NCBI GenBank assembly: GCA_033762315.1
Contig: JANRLS010000143.1
Span: 1-64,000 of the forward strand
Source of the DNA: CAYLLN01 sp033762315
GTDB lineage: Bacteria > Planctomycetota > Planctomycetia > Pirellulales > Pirellulaceae
DNA length: 64,000 bases
Reading direction: 5' to 3'
Below are positions 23,262 to 32,250 of this stretch, piece after piece. How positions within the stretch are numbered: the stretch's first letter is position 1; the number at the start of each line of letters is the position of its first letter. The notes under the pieces are model-generated. The model did no database searches and was not told the DNA's origin. It was given only the letters and a program-made list of their open reading frames with translations. Position numbers and translations under genes: made by a program.

Positions 23262-26195
23262 ATGTTTCGTGCTTGTCGCATCCCCTTTGTTTGGTTCTTG
23301 GTGCTTGGCTCTTGGTCATTCGCCGCCGAGCCACAGAGCCCTCTCGCACCGGCCGATGCGCAAAAGCTCTTTCAACTGGCAGATAGCAGTCTGCGCATCG
23401 AACTAGCGGCGGCCGAGCCGGAGGTGATCGACCCGGTGGCGATCCGGTTCGATGAGGATGGCCGGATGTGGGTGGCCGAGATGCGCGACTATCCGCTCGG
23501 GGTGCGCGGCGGGCCGATCTCGCGGATTCGAGTGCTGGAGGACATAGACGGCGATGGCCGCTTCGAGCACGCGACCACCTTCGCCGAGAGGCTGGAGTTC
23601 GTCACCGGCCTGCAGCCGTGGAAAGGGGGCGTGTTCGTCACGCTGGCCGGCAGCGTGGCCTATATGAAAGACACTGACGGCGACGGGAAGGCCGATCTCG
23701 ACGAAACCTGGTTCGACGGCTTTGCCGAGCAGAATTCGCAGCTCCGGGCCAACCATCCGCGACTCGCGCTCGACAACTGGATTTACGTCGCCAATGGCCT
23801 GCGCGGCGGCAAAGTCGTCAGTCGCAAGCTGCCGGACCAGCCCGCCATCGACATCAGCGGCATGGACTTTCGCTTCGACCCCCTTACCGGCAAAGCAGAG
23901 GCAGTCAGTGGCAACGGGCAATTTGGCCTGTGCTTCGACGATTGGGGAAATCGCTTCACCTGCACCAATCGCAACCCGTGCCGGCACGTGGTGATTGAGG
24001 ACCGCTACCTGCGGGCCAGCCCCGGCGTAACCGTGCCGTCCGTCATGCAGGATGTCGCCGCGTTCGCCGAGAACTCCCGAATCTACCCCATCAGTCGGGC
24101 CTGGACGACGTCGAACCTGCACGCCGGCCAGTTCACGGCGGCCTGCGGCGTCTATATCTATCGCGGCGACCTGTTGCCGGCCGAGTTCCGCGGCAACGTG
24201 TTCACTTGCGATCCGACCGGCAACCTGATCCACCGCGAGATCATGCAGCCCGCCGGGCCAACGTTCAGCAGCAAGCCCGCCTACGAAGGGAAGGAGTTCC
24301 TCGCCTCGCCCGACGAATGGTTCCGCCCCGTGAACATGGAGCTCGGCCCCGACGGCGCGCTCTACATCGTCGATATGTATCGCTGCGTAATCGAGCATCC
24401 CGACTTCGTTCCCACCGAGCTGAAAAACCGCCCCGACCAGCGCCTCGGCGACGACCGCGGGCGAATTTGGCGGATCGTTCCGGCGAATGCGGGAGCCGCG
24501 ACTGCCGACACAAGCCCGAAGCGCCAGCGAGGGAATCTGCTTTTAACCGCTGCCAGCGACGACCTGGTCCCCCTCTTGGAACATCCCAACGCCTGGCAAC
24601 GCGAGACTGCCCAACGGCTGCTTCTCCAGCGCGAATGGCGGCCGGTGGGGAAAGAATTGGCGAAAATAGCGACCGAGAGCCAACTCCCGCAAAGCCGAGC
24701 ACACGCTATTTCGTTGCTGATTGCCCTAGGCCAATTCGACGCCAAGTCGCTCCGCGATTCTCTCGGCAGCCCCGACCCTAACGTTCGCAGAGTAACAATT
24801 TGGCTGTGCGAATCGATGGGGCACGCTCCGCCTTCCGCGATTGAGTTTCGCCTGCACCTGTTCGATAGCGACTCTGCCGTTCGGTTCTACGCGCGGGCGA
24901 CGAACAATGTCTTCTATCCCCGTGAATATCGAGATGCCCACGCCTTCTCACAGTCAGCCATTGCCGATGCGAACGATCCCTGGCAGCGCCAAGCCGTCAA
25001 GCTCGCACTCGGACCCAAGGAATGTGGTTTGTACTTCACCGCACTGATTGCCCCCAAGTCGGCCCAGCTGCCGAACTCGGAGGGGATGCGGCAGCTCGTG
25101 AGCGACCTGTGCGAACAAGCGGCGACATCCGAAGATGCCGCGGCCCGCCAGTTCTCACTCGCGGGTCGCTGGCTGCTCGCGCGCAATCCTGAGTTGGGCT
25201 TGGCGGCACTGGCGGGGGCGATGCGCGGCTTCGCGCGCAGTCGAGTGACACTCGCTGCAGTGGCACTTCCCAATGACATGAATGGACTGCGGTCCAGGCT
25301 CGAAGATGTCGCCAATAAATCGAGTGACGCCTTGCTGCGCGGCCAAGCTATCTCCTTGCTCGGCTTTGTTCCAGACTCGGTAAGCATTTTGCAGCCGTTT
25401 GTCGCTCCCGACCAAGACCAATCGCTCCGCATTGCCGCCATTGGCGCGCTGGCTAGGCAGCCCGGCGCAGAGCCTTGGCCGGCATTGCTGGCCGCCTTTC
25501 CCTCCGATACCCCCGCTGTTCGCCGGGCCATCATCGACGGCATACTCGCCAATACCGACCGCACCAAGCTCCTGCTGGATGCCATCGACGCGGGCAAGAT
25601 CAAAGCCAACGAGCTCGACCCGCTGCAAGCCAAACGGCTGCGGGAAAGTCGCGACGCGGCGCTTCGCGAGCGGGCCGAGAAGCTGTTCGCCGCAGCGACG
25701 CCGGCCGAGCGGGCCAAGGCGCTGGAAGATTATCAGCCAGTGCTTGCCGTGGCGGGGGATGCGAAGCGCGGGCGAGCAATCTTCGAGAAGAACTGCGCAA
25801 CCTGCCACAAGATCGGCGATCTGGGCGTCAACGTCGCGCCGGATATCAGCGACAGCCGGACCAAAACCGCCGGCCAACTGCTCGAATCCATCCTGCTGCC
25901 GAACAAGGCGATCGACAACAACTACATCGGCTATAGCGTGCGGCTGGTCGATGGCACCGTCGCCACCGGCATCCTCGCGGCCGAAACCGCCACGTCGATC
26001 ACGCTCCGCCAACCGATGGGGAAGGAACTGGTCGTCGCTCGGAGCGAAATTGAGGAACTGCGCTCCAGCGGCCAATCGCTGATGCCCGAAGGGCTGGAGC
26101 GGCAAATTCCCCCTGCTGAAATGGCCGACCTCCTCTCATTCATAAAAAACTGGCGCTATCTCGACGGCAAAACGCCGCTCGATGGCGCTCCCTGA
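23262..26195 (+). CDS. PVC-type haem-binding dehydrogenase-like protein
   Basis: A 977-residue exported protein. The signal peptide is MFRACRIPFVWFLVLGSWSFAAE. A large beta-propeller (about 40-400) resembles PVC-type membrane-bound dehydrogenases: AIRFDEDGRMWVAEMRDYPLG, GDGKADLDETWFDGF, and MELGPDGALYIVDMYRCVIEH. A HEAT-repeat-like middle follows, and then a C-terminal c-type cytochrome with ENCATCHKIGDLG (haem CxxCH) and a distal Met-containing VATGILAAE segment. The ATG at 23262 is chosen because GCGAGGAG precedes it and it starts the signal peptide; an upstream in-frame ATG at 23232 does neither. Around residue 418 the frame crosses a dispersed repeat encoding SPKRQRG. Substrate unknown; probable periplasmic sugar or alcohol oxidation. 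Confidence 0.9.
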   Translation: MFRACRIPFVWFLVLGSWSFAAEPQSPLAPADAQKLFQLADSSLRIELAAAEPEVIDPVAIRFDEDGRMWVAEMRDYPLGVRGGPISRIRVLEDIDGDGRFEHATTFAERLEFVTGLQPWKGGVFVTLAGSVAYMKDTDGDGKADLDETWFDGFAEQNSQLRANHPRLALDNWIYVANGLRGGKVVSRKLPDQPAIDISGMDFRFDPLTGKAEAVSGNGQFGLCFDDWGNRFTCTNRNPCRHVVIEDRYLRASPGVTVPSVMQDVAAFAENSRIYPISRAWTTSNLHAGQFTAACGVYIYRGDLLPAEFRGNVFTCDPTGNLIHREIMQPAGPTFSSKPAYEGKEFLASPDEWFRPVNMELGPDGALYIVDMYRCVIEHPDFVPTELKNRPDQRLGDDRGRIWRIVPANAGAATADTSPKRQRGNLLLTAASDDLVPLLEHPNAWQRETAQRLLLQREWRPVGKELAKIATESQLPQSRAHAISLLIALGQFDAKSLRDSLGSPDPNVRRVTIWLCESMGHAPPSAIEFRLHLFDSDSAVRFYARATNNVFYPREYRDAHAFSQSAIADANDPWQRQAVKLALGPKECGLYFTALIAPKSAQLPNSEGMRQLVSDLCEQAATSEDAAARQFSLAGRWLLARNPELGLAALAGAMRGFARSRVTLAAVALPNDMNGLRSRLEDVANKSSDALLRGQAISLLGFVPDSVSILQPFVAPDQDQSLRIAAIGALARQPGAEPWPALLAAFPSDTPAVRRAIIDGILANTDRTKLLLDAIDAGKIKANELDPLQAKRLRESRDAALRERAEKLFAAATPAERAKALEDYQPVLAVAGDAKRGRAIFEKNCATCHKIGDLGVNVAPDISDSRTKTAGQLLESILLPNKAIDNNYIGYSVRLVDGTVATGILAAETATSITLRQPMGKELVVARSEIEELRSSGQSLMPEGLERQIPPAEMADLLSFIKNWRYLDGKTPLDGAP
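24510..24536 (+). repeat. Planctomycete dispersed repeat inside a CDS
   Basis: The stretch starts ACAAGCCCGAAGCGCCAGCG and ends AGGGAAT; read in frame it gives T-S-P-K-R-Q-R-G-N. I recognise the SPKRQRG-coding element as a short sequence scattered through many planctomycete genomes, in and between genes. Here it sits in a linker after the propeller domain and keeps the frame open. Confidence 0.55.
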
Positions 26196-26434
26196 ATCGG
26201 TTTCGCAAGCAGTTTTCAACGAATTCGTCGGAGGCAGGCGATTGGCGGAGAGTGTTGCTTCCCAGGGCTTGCCGTTGGCGACGGCGGCCACGGAAAGCCG
26301 GCCAGGGGACGGACGAGGTAGCATGTGGAGCGCAAATCGCAAGTTGTTGTGTAGTATGGGCTTGCGCCGATTTATTACGGAACCTCGTAACACTGGACTC
26401 TGTGGCTGCCACTCACAATACGGAGAGCCATTTC

Positions 26435-26974
26435 ATGGGTGAGGCGGCAGCGCAAGGCGAACTCGATTTCGACACCATCGTCCGCGAGACGCAGCCGCAC
26501 ATTCGCGCCTACATCGCGGGAATGGGAGTGCCGCGGCATGACGTGGATGACGTGGCCCAGGATGTGTACGTCGAGCTGTACCGATTTTTCGACCGGATTC
26601 CGCCCGATGTGCCCCCCAAGCAATGGCTGAAGGGAATCGCCCGCAATTTGTGTCTCAACTATTTCCGCCGCACCAGCCGCCGGAGCCGCTTGCAACGCGA
26701 GGCGCTGGTCGAAATTTTCCTGCGAGCCGAGCAGGAAGGCCCTCCGGCAATGGCCGAGGGGCCGGTCCGCCGGGCGCTCGATGGTTGCTATGAAAAGTTG
26801 CCCGCCGAAAGTCGCCGCTTGCTCGCCCTGCGCTACGAACAGGAGCTGCCCAGCCAGACGATCGCGCAGCGGCTCAATTCGTCGGCCGAGGCGATTCGCG
26901 TGGCCTTGTTTCGCATTCGGGCAAGTCTGAAGAACTGCATCACCAAAAACATGGCCGGCGAAACCGGCCCCTAG
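26435..26974 (+). CDS. ECF-type RNA polymerase sigma factor
   Basis: A 179-residue factor. Region 2 reads DTIVRETQPHIRAYIAGMGVPRHDVDDVAQDVYVELYRFFDRI, then WLKGIARNLCLNYFRRTSRRSR. Region 4 reads CYEKLPAESRRLLALRYEQELPSQTIAQRLNSSAEAIRVALFRIRASLKNCI. The ATG at 26435 follows CGGAGAG at a suitable distance; the frame extends upstream without similarity. It is followed after 11 bases by a FecR-domain membrane protein. Together they form a second sigma/anti-sigma-like unit at the head of the SDR, DUF1549 and DUF1501 genes. It resembles the factor at 15598 only in general architecture. Confidence 0.92.
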   Translation: MGEAAAQGELDFDTIVRETQPHIRAYIAGMGVPRHDVDDVAQDVYVELYRFFDRIPPDVPPKQWLKGIARNLCLNYFRRTSRRSRLQREALVEIFLRAEQEGPPAMAEGPVRRALDGCYEKLPAESRRLLALRYEQELPSQTIAQRLNSSAEAIRVALFRIRASLKNCITKNMAGETGP

Positions 26975-26985
26975 CTGATATTTCG

Positions 26986-28548
26986 ATGTCTTTAGAATCG
27001 CTGATTGAGCGTTTTGTGGACGACCGGGAGCAACTGGCCCCGGAAGAGCTCGACGCGCTGGTCGAAGGGCTGCGGGCCGATCCCGCGCGGGCCGCCGAGC
27101 TGCGAGAGCAACTGGTGATCGACGATCTGGTGGCCCAGAAACTGGCCGTCGATCGCCGCAACTTCTTGGCTCAGGTTGAGCAGCGGATCGCTGATTTTCA
27201 GCGGACGCAGGCCGAGATCGACGATCAGGTGAGCGACTTGCGGGCGTTGGCCGAGGCCGAGATTCAGCATCCGCCGCGGCCCGTGGCCGATGCCCGCTGG
27301 GCCTGGTATTCGCTGGCGATTTCGGCTGTGCTGCTCATCGGTGCATTCCTCATTGTGCCGCGCGTGCTCTCCTCGCGCCGGGCCGTCGCGAAGGTGATTG
27401 GAATCGAAGGTGAGGTGCGTGTTGGCTGGGGAGAGGGAGTCTCGCAGCCGGTGATGGGTGGGGCGGTGCTCAACCACTCTTACATCAATGTTCACGAGGG
27501 GTCGTCGCTCGCCGTGCAATATGCCGACGGCACGCAGGTGCGGCTGAACGGTGGCACGCAAGCGAATCTGGAAGAGGCGGAAGACAGCGGCGGCAAGCTG
27601 GTGCGGGTGTCCAAGGGGGAGGTCGCGGCAACGGTCGCGCCGCAGCCCGGGGCAGGCATGCGCTTCCTCACGCCGCACGCCGTGGCCACCGTTCTGGGAA
27701 CGGCCCTGCGAATCACGGTCGATGACCATTCGACGACGCTCGATGTCACCCAAGGGACCGTGCAATTCGATCATCGCGATGGGGGAAAGCCGGTGCTCGT
27801 CGAAAAGAACGGCTCATGCGTCGCTTCGGAAGACGAGCTCAAGCTGCGCGAGCTGCGCTGGCCCGACGAACAGCGCGAAGCGCTCGCGTTTCTCTTCAAT
27901 CCGTTCGTGCGGCAAACGTTCGTTCGCAATGCGGAATCGGGCAATCCCCGTGAGACCGAACTGGTGCCGCGCGACGCAGCGATTCTCGACGACTTCCATC
28001 ACGCACTCGATCTCGCCGGCGGTTCGTTCGTCCTTAGTACCGAGCCCCCCGACAACGCCGCCGCGCTCCTCTTCGAGCAATTTCGCGAATCTGCCGATTT
28101 TTCGCTCGAAATCGTCTTGCAACCGGCGGCCGGTTCGCAACAAGGAAAGGTGCTGACGCTCGCCGATAGCGGCGCGGCAGCCAACGTTGTGCTGGCCCAG
28201 GATGGCGAGGAGTTCATCTTCGCCATCAAGACCGAGCAGCAGCCCACGCCGCCGGCGCTGCGGCTGGGCAAGATTGCCAGCGACCGTCCGACCCACCTGA
28301 CGATTACCTATCAGAGCGGCGAACTGATTGCTTACTGCGATGGAGTCGAAACCGTCCGCTCGCGCGAAGTCACCGGCAAGCTCGCCTGGCACCCGGGTCC
28401 CTTGGCCGTCGGCGGCGATGCGGGGGGCCAATCGCCGTGGCGCGGCACGGTCGAGGGGATCGCGCTCTTCAAGACTCGCCTGGCACCGAGCGACGTGGCC
28501 CGCAATGTGCGCAGCTATCGGGTGCTGGCGGGACGGGCGGGGCTGTAG
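26986..28548 (+). CDS. FecR-domain membrane protein with LamG-like C-terminus
   Basis: A 520-residue protein. The cytoplasmic N-terminus (1-100) is helical: SLIERFVDDREQLAPEELDALVEGLRADPARAAELREQLV, the anti-sigma-like segment. One transmembrane helix follows (WYSLAISAVLLIGAFLIVP). The FecR domain (about 130-270) includes GGAVLNHSYINVHEGSSLAVQYADGTQVRLNGGTQANL and FLTPHAVATVLGTALRITVD. The C-terminal concanavalin/LamG-like domain (about 340-510) includes DFSLEIVLQPAAGSQQGKVLTLAD and WHPGPLAVGGDAGGQSPWRGTVEGIALFKTRL. The layout suggests an envelope sensor that holds the upstream ECF sigma factor and responds to a polysaccharide or glycan. That role is inferred from order and family. Confidence 0.88.
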   Translation: MSLESLIERFVDDREQLAPEELDALVEGLRADPARAAELREQLVIDDLVAQKLAVDRRNFLAQVEQRIADFQRTQAEIDDQVSDLRALAEAEIQHPPRPVADARWAWYSLAISAVLLIGAFLIVPRVLSSRRAVAKVIGIEGEVRVGWGEGVSQPVMGGAVLNHSYINVHEGSSLAVQYADGTQVRLNGGTQANLEEAEDSGGKLVRVSKGEVAATVAPQPGAGMRFLTPHAVATVLGTALRITVDDHSTTLDVTQGTVQFDHRDGGKPVLVEKNGSCVASEDELKLRELRWPDEQREALAFLFNPFVRQTFVRNAESGNPRETELVPRDAAILDDFHHALDLAGGSFVLSTEPPDNAAALLFEQFRESADFSLEIVLQPAAGSQQGKVLTLADSGAAANVVLAQDGEEFIFAIKTEQQPTPPALRLGKIASDRPTHLTITYQSGELIAYCDGVETVRSREVTGKLAWHPGPLAVGGDAGGQSPWRGTVEGIALFKTRLAPSDVARNVRSYRVLAGRAGL

Positions 28549-28593
28549 CGCACGGTCTTGCGTGGGGCCGCGCCGCGCTTTCAACTGAGCCGC

Positions 28594-29403
28594 ATGGATT
28601 TGCAACTTGCTGGCGAAGTGGCGGTGGTGGTCGGCGGCGCAAGCGGCATTGGGCTGGCGATCGCCAAGGAATTTGCTCGCGCGGGGTGCCGCGTGGGAAT
28701 CATCGACCGGAGCCCCGAAACGCCGCGCTTGGCGGGGGATGTGGCTGCCGCGGGCAAAACGACCAGCATCGGGTTGGTTGCCGACGTGACCGACTACGCC
28801 GCCGTGCAAGAGGCGGCGCGAAAATCGGAACACGCCTTGGACCGCGTGCAACACGTCGTCTATGCCGCCGGCTGCGGATCGGGGAAGTTCGGCTTTCCGT
28901 TTTGGAACCTGGAGCCGGCCGACTGGGACCGCGTGCTGCGGGTCAACCTGCTCGGCGCGGTCCACACGGCCCATGCCTTTGCCCCGTCGCTGGTCGAGCA
29001 GCAACGGGGAACCATGCTCTTCATTTCCTCGGTCGCGGGGCAAATCGGCTCGCAGACCGATCCGCCGTATAGCTCGGCCAAGGCGGGGCTACTCAACTTT
29101 GCCCAGGTCGCCGCCAAGGACTTGGCACCGCACCAGGTGCGGGTCAACACGATCTGCCCCGGTATGGTGCAAACGCCACTGAACCGGGCCGTCTGGCAGG
29201 CCTGGAACGACCGCCAACCCGACGACCTGAAGCAGACCTACGACCAGTGGGCCGGGTCCAAGGTCAAGCAAATGTGCCCCCTCGGCCAGTGGCAAACGCC
29301 CGAGGACATCGCCAACCTGGCCGTCTTTCTCGCTAGCGACCGGGCCCGCAACATCACCGGCCAAACGATGAACGTCGATGGCGGCTGGGTGATGCACTGG
29401 TAA
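28594..29403 (+). CDS. Short-chain dehydrogenase/reductase (SDR)
   Basis: A 269-residue classical SDR. The Rossmann loop GGASGIGLAIAKEFARAG has Gly in place of the usual leading Thr. LVADVTDYAAVQEA, YAAGCGSG and FISSVAGQIGSQ (catalytic Ser) follow. Catalytic Tyr and Lys are in PPYSSAKAG, and RVNTICPGMVQTPLNRAV, EDIANLAVFLASDRARNITGQTMNVDGGW ends the domain. It is an NAD(P)-dependent oxidoreductase, probably acting on a sugar or hydroxy-acid; the substrate cannot be read from sequence. It lies 45 bases after the FecR-like gene and before the DUF1549 gene on the same strand. Confidence 0.92.
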   Translation: MDLQLAGEVAVVVGGASGIGLAIAKEFARAGCRVGIIDRSPETPRLAGDVAAAGKTTSIGLVADVTDYAAVQEAARKSEHALDRVQHVVYAAGCGSGKFGFPFWNLEPADWDRVLRVNLLGAVHTAHAFAPSLVEQQRGTMLFISSVAGQIGSQTDPPYSSAKAGLLNFAQVAAKDLAPHQVRVNTICPGMVQTPLNRAVWQAWNDRQPDDLKQTYDQWAGSKVKQMCPLGQWQTPEDIANLAVFLASDRARNITGQTMNVDGGWVMHW

Positions 29404-29570
29404 CGCCGACTAAGGGATCGCCGCAAACCATTGCTGTCAAAAGACTTGCGGATTTTTTGGTAGCCGCCAGAAAAAAGTACGAAATTCCTCCAATAATCAC
29501 CAAACATCGCGCATCTTGGATACGTCGCAGCATCATGCCGCCTAGGCGTGGCATTTGAGGAGGAAGCACG

Positions 29571-32114
29571 ATGGTTGAGCGCAGCGGTCGGTTGGCGGTG
29601 GGATTGGTCGTTCTTCTGGCAGCAATGGCGACGGCCCAGGCCGAGGAAAAGCTGCCGGCGAAGGATGTTGAGTTCTTCGAGGCGAAGATTCGGCCGGTCC
29701 TGGTGGCTCATTGCTACAAGTGCCATTCTGCCGAGGCAGAAGGTGGCGAGCCGAAGGCTGGCCTGCGACTCGATACCAAGGCGGGGGTGCTGGCGGGGGG
29801 CGAAACGGGCCCGGCTCTAGTGGCGGGAGATGCGTCGGGAAGCCTCATCATGGAGGCCCTGAAGCACGACGGTCTTGAAATGCCGCCGGGCAAAAAGCTG
29901 CCCGAGCAGGTGATCGCCGATTTCGAGCAGTGGATCAAGCTTGGCGCTCCCGACCCGCGCAGCGGCGGCCCGGCGATTGCCAAACGGACCATTGATATTG
30001 AAGAGGGGCGCAAATTCTGGGCCTTTCAGCCCGCCAAGATAGTCTCGCCGCCGGCCGTGAAGAATGCCGCCTGGGCCAAGACGGACATCGACCGTTTCGT
30101 GCTTGCCGGGCTGGAAGCGAAGGGGCTTGCTCCCGTTGCCGATGCCGACTGCCGCACGCTCATCCGCCGTTTGTATTTCGATTTGATCGGCTTGCCGCCG
30201 ACGATTGAGGAGGTCGAGGCGTTCGTCGCCGATCAGTCTGCCAAGGCTGTGGAAACGGTGGTCGATCGCCTGCTGGCCTCGCGCCATTTTGGCGAACGCT
30301 TCGGCCGGCACTGGCTCGATGTGGCTCGCTACGCCGAATCGAACGGCAATGCCGACAATACGCCTTTTCCGTATGCGTGGCGCTATCGCGATTACGTGAT
30401 TGCATCGGTCAACACCGACAAGCCCTTCGACCGCTTCATTCGTGAGCAAATTGCCGGCGACCTATTGCCCGCCGATTCCCCCGCCGAGCGCGACGAACTG
30501 CTCATCGCCACCGGCTTTTTGGCGCTGGGAAGCAAGCCTCGAGCGCAGAACAACCCGAACTTCCAGATGGATGTGGTGGCCGAGCAGTTGGAGGTGGTGA
30601 CCAGCGGTTTCATGGCGCTGACGGTCGCGTGCGCCCGCTGCCATGATCACAAGTTCGATCCGATTCCGACCAAGGAATACTATTCGCTCGCCGGCATTTT
30701 TAGCAGCACGCAAACGCTGTTCGGCACCGGAGTTCGCGGCAACAACCAGAAGAGCGATGTCGGCGGCGGGTTGCATTCGCTCGCCGGCAGCGGCGATGGT
30801 GCCGAACTGCGCAAAGCCCATGCCGACCAGTTGGCGGCCGCCAATAGCGAGTGCGACGCGCTGATGGCTGAACTGCGCGGGCTAAACGCCACCCTTCCGC
30901 CTCAAATGACCAACAAGAACAAGCCCGCCAACGCCAAGCAATTGGTTCGACTGGTCGAGCAAATCAAGCCCGCCAAGGACGCGAGCGACGAGGAGGCGAA
31001 ACAGATCAGGCGGCTGGGCAAGCAAATGGCCGCGGCGCTTGAAAAAGTGCAAGCCTTGGAAGCCGGTCCTGCCTCGTCCGATCTGGCGATGGGTGCGAAA
31101 GAAGCCCGGCAAATCGCTGACTGCGCCATTTGCATTCGGGGGGAATCGGCCGACCGGGGGGAAGTCGCCCCTCGCGGCTTTGTGTCGGTCGCGGTCGTCG
31201 GCAAAGCGCCCGAAATTCCCGCCGATCAAAGCGGCCGGCTGCAGCTGGCCGATTGGATCGCGTCGGCCGAAAACCCGCTCACCAGCCGGGTGATTGTCAA
31301 TCGCGTTTGGAAGCACCTCTTCGGTCGCGGAATTGTCACCACGGTGGATAACTTCGGGGCCTTGGGCGAGAAGCCGAGCCACCCTGAGTTGCTCGATCAG
31401 CTGGCCCTGCAATTCACGGCCGAGGGCTGGTCGCTGAAAAAGCTGGTCCGTTCGCTGGTGCTGACGCACACTTACGGCCTGTCGAGCGATCATCATGCCG
31501 CCAGCTACGAAAAGGATCCGGACAACGTCTATCTCTGGCGGCACACCCCTCACCGCCTCGATGCCGAGGCCCTCCGCGACGCGGTTTTGGCGGTCAGCGG
31601 CAAGCTGAATCCCGAGCCGCTGCTGGGCACGGCCCTCCCCAAGGGGCAAGACAATCGTGGCCGGATCGATCCCAAGCAGCTGGGGGGAGACGGTCTGCTC
31701 CACCGCAGCATCTACCTGCCGATTGTCCGCAATGGCCTGCCCGAAGTGCTCGACCTCTTTGACGTGGCTGATCCGAGCCTGGTCATCGGCAGCCGCGATA
31801 CGACGACAGTGCCGGCCCAAAGCCTGTATCTGATGAATAGCCCTTTCATGATCGCCCAGGCGAAGCAGGTGGCTGGCCGGCTCTTGGCCGAAGATGGACA
31901 GACCGACGAGCAGCGGCTCGCGCAAGTCTTCCGGCTCACGCTCGTCCGCCGGCCAACCGCCGAAGAGGAATCGCGCACGCTCAGCCTCGTTTCGGCCGCC
32001 CGCGCGGCTTATGGCAGCGAGAATCGCAAGGATCCCGCCGCGGCCGAGTTGCAAGTTTGGGCGACCGTCGCCCAAGCATTGCTTGCCTCGGCCGAGTTTC
32101 GCTACGTCGAATAG
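29571..32114 (+). CDS. DUF1549/DUF1553 planctomycete cytochrome-like protein
   Basis: An 847-residue exported protein. The signal peptide is MVERSGRLAVGLVVLLAAMATAQAEE. A PSCyt1 haem-like motif, LVAHCYKCHSAEAEGG, lies near residue 50. DUF1549 includes IDRFVLAGLEAKGLAPVADADCRTLIRRLYFDLIGLPPT and FGERFGRHWLDVARYAESNG; CARCHDHKFDPIPTKEYYSL has a second CxxCH. DUF1553 starts at SGRLQLADWIASAENPLTSRVIVNRVWKHLFGRGIV. A coiled region (about 425-500) separates the two. Strong GAGGAGG precedes the ATG. There is no concanavalin insert. These genes almost always precede a DUF1501 gene, as here. Confidence 0.93.
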   Translation: MVERSGRLAVGLVVLLAAMATAQAEEKLPAKDVEFFEAKIRPVLVAHCYKCHSAEAEGGEPKAGLRLDTKAGVLAGGETGPALVAGDASGSLIMEALKHDGLEMPPGKKLPEQVIADFEQWIKLGAPDPRSGGPAIAKRTIDIEEGRKFWAFQPAKIVSPPAVKNAAWAKTDIDRFVLAGLEAKGLAPVADADCRTLIRRLYFDLIGLPPTIEEVEAFVADQSAKAVETVVDRLLASRHFGERFGRHWLDVARYAESNGNADNTPFPYAWRYRDYVIASVNTDKPFDRFIREQIAGDLLPADSPAERDELLIATGFLALGSKPRAQNNPNFQMDVVAEQLEVVTSGFMALTVACARCHDHKFDPIPTKEYYSLAGIFSSTQTLFGTGVRGNNQKSDVGGGLHSLAGSGDGAELRKAHADQLAAANSECDALMAELRGLNATLPPQMTNKNKPANAKQLVRLVEQIKPAKDASDEEAKQIRRLGKQMAAALEKVQALEAGPASSDLAMGAKEARQIADCAICIRGESADRGEVAPRGFVSVAVVGKAPEIPADQSGRLQLADWIASAENPLTSRVIVNRVWKHLFGRGIVTTVDNFGALGEKPSHPELLDQLALQFTAEGWSLKKLVRSLVLTHTYGLSSDHHAASYEKDPDNVYLWRHTPHRLDAEALRDAVLAVSGKLNPEPLLGTALPKGQDNRGRIDPKQLGGDGLLHRSIYLPIVRNGLPEVLDLFDVADPSLVIGSRDTTTVPAQSLYLMNSPFMIAQAKQVAGRLLAEDGQTDEQRLAQVFRLTLVRRPTAEEESRTLSLVSAARAAYGSENRKDPAAAELQVWATVAQALLASAEFRYVE

Positions 32115-32137
32115 AACTACATACACCTTCCAACAAG

Positions 32138-32220
32138 ATAGCCGGGAGCCAACAGCTCCCGGAGAATTGCCGACTGATCGACATTCCCCAAGGACCGGGA
32201 CCAGGTTTGATCCCGGCTAT
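32138..32220 (+). promoter_or_regulatory. Intercistronic leader with competing hairpins
   Basis: The 5' arm ATAGCCGGGA (32138-32147) can pair perfectly over ten bases with TCCCGGCTAT (32211-32220). The overlapping CCGGGAGC (32142-32149) can instead pair with GCTCCCGG (32155-32162), and CCGGGA (32195-32200) can pair with TCCCGG (32211-32216). These are mutually exclusive. The right arm ends 30 bases before the DUF1501 ATG. Attenuator-like behaviour is inferred. Confidence 0.4.
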
Positions 32221-32250
32221 TTGAATAACAATACCTCCAAGGAGTCGCCG

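Noticed and set aside
26243..26259. Possible sigma-54 promoter before the second ECF sigma gene
   Set aside because: GG and GC are separated by 11 bases instead of 10, which normally abolishes sigma-54 recognition.
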